Shown here piece by piece: positions 5,780-6,151 of a stretch of 6,151 bases of DNA. Made by a program: the position numbers and the translations under genes. Position 1 is the stretch's first letter; each line of letters opens with the position of its first letter. Source of the stretch: CAIXQW01 sp046049675 (GTDB taxonomy: Bacteria; Bacteroidota; Bacteroidia; Chitinophagales; Chitinophagaceae); NCBI GenBank assembly GCA_046049675.1, contig JBJORA010000042.1:1-6151 (forward strand), read 5' to 3'. The notes under the pieces are model-generated. The model saw only the letters and a list, made by a program, of their open reading frames with translations, was not told the origin of the DNA and did not search any database.

Positions 5780-5785
5780 GCAATT
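5776..5785. promoter_or_regulatory. 10-bp palindrome at the repeat/pdxJ promoter junction
   Basis: AATTGCAATT is a perfect palindrome spanning the last repeat unit and the unique sequence, 8 bases before the pdxJ -7 box. It may be a regulator site or a chance feature of AT-rich DNA. Confidence 0.15.
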
Positions 5786-5793
5786 ATTGTATT

Positions 5794-5801
5794 TACATTT
5801 G
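5794..5801 (+). promoter_or_regulatory. -7 promoter box of pdxJ
   Basis: TACATTTG is a full TAnnTTTG match, 5 bases before the ATG at 5807, the same spacing as at purK. A -33 element at the usual distance would fall in heptamer unit 11 (GAGAATG, 5766-5772), where no TTTG is present. Confidence 0.55.
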
Positions 5802-5806
5802 TTGCT

Positions 5807-6151
5807 ATGTCGTGCAAGCTGAGTGTAAACATCAACAAATTTGCAACGCTACGTAATGCGCGTGGTGCAAACAACCCCAATGTACTGCAAGCAGCATTAG
5901 ATATTGAACAAATGGGAGCAGATGGCATTACTGTACACCCGAGACCCGATGAGCGCCATATACTCTACAACGATGTGCATCAAATTGCTGAAAAGATTAA
6001 AGTAGAATTTAATATTGAAGGTAATTGCACAGAAGATAAATTCGTGCAACTAGTATTACAAACAAAACCTACACAAGTTACGCTAGTACCCGATGCGGGA
6101 ACGCAGTTAACGAGTGATCATGGTTGGGATACCATCAAGCATCAATCCTAT
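5807..6151 (+). CDS. pdxJ: pyridoxine 5'-phosphate synthase, N-terminal half (cut by window end)
   Basis: PdxJ condenses 1-deoxy-D-xylulose 5-phosphate with 3-amino-2-oxopropyl phosphate to make pyridoxine 5'-phosphate in DXP-dependent vitamin B6 synthesis. The window holds 115 codons with no stop, roughly half of the usual ~240. Visible family signatures are LSVNINKFATLRNARG (5-20), the active-site segment ITVHPRPDERHI (41-52) with H44, R46 and H51, EFNIEGN (67-73) with E71 matching the catalytic Glu of E. coli PdxJ, and TLVPD (92-96) followed by LTSDHGWD (101-108). The start at ATG 5807 matches the family N-terminus and is set by the -7 box 5 bases upstream. The phosphate-binding C-terminal half lies outside the window. 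Upstream it is separated from the NUDIX gene only by the heptamer array and its promoter. Confidence 0.95.
   Translation, partial: MSCKLSVNINKFATLRNARGANNPNVLQAALDIEQMGADGITVHPRPDERHILYNDVHQIAEKIKVEFNIEGNCTEDKFVQLVLQTKPTQVTLVPDAGTQLTSDHGWDTIKHQSY

Noticed and set aside
5680..5928. Minus-strand reading frame of 82 codons with repeated HYPLS-type peptide
   Set aside because: It exists because the heptamer repeat has no stops on that strand; it overlaps the start of pdxJ, which is well supported, and has no protein family signature.

Overview
The window looks like ordinary chromosomal housekeeping DNA from a member of the Bacteroidetes (Bacteroidota), most likely near Chitinophagaceae. That placement is an inference from three things: a LytTR response regulator directly behind what looks like its kinase, Bacteroidetes-like wording in Fmt and PdxJ, and the Bacteroidetes promoter -7 box (TAnnTTTG) a few bases upstream of several start codons with no Shine-Dalgarno sequence. 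No mobile element, CRISPR array, tRNA or rRNA was seen.

Layout, left to right. Bases 1-57 are the last 18 codons of a reading frame that overlaps the next start by one base (TAATG) and is probably a sensor histidine kinase. Next come a LytTR response regulator (57-749, +), a secreted DUF1343/GH171 NamZ-type muramidase (831-2015, +) and methionyl-tRNA formyltransferase fmt (2057-2986, +). A 300-base noncoding stretch (2987-3286) carries a T-run and two different short-repeat clusters. It is followed by purK (3287-4441, +), which converges with pyrE (4451-5080, -) with 9 bases between stops. pyrE is divergent from a NUDIX hydrolase gene (5101-5697, +) with only 20 bases between start codons. 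A 12-unit heptamer repeat (5696-5779) begins at the NUDIX stop codon and leads into the first half of pdxJ (5807-6151, +), which is cut by the window end.

Functionally the genes cover signalling (kinase/regulator), peptidoglycan recycling (NamZ), translation initiation (Fmt), purine (PurK) and pyrimidine (PyrE) synthesis, possible nucleotide clean-up (NUDIX) and vitamin B6 synthesis (PdxJ). They do not form one pathway or a defence or biosynthetic cluster. I found no convincing new multi-gene system.

The most interesting signals are non-coding. TAnnTTTG-type boxes sit 4-6 bases before the starts of namZ, purK, pyrE and pdxJ, implying leaderless or nearly leaderless mRNAs. The pyrE promoter appears to lie inside the first codons of the NUDIX gene. 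A near-perfect 18-bp palindrome abuts the namZ promoter. Three unrelated minisatellite-like repeats (7, 9 and 13 bp) occupy the intergenic spaces, one of them covering the upstream promoter region of pdxJ. Three starts are set here at an ATG downstream of an in-frame TTG (namZ, purK, pyrE), because the TTG would lie in or upstream of the promoter box.
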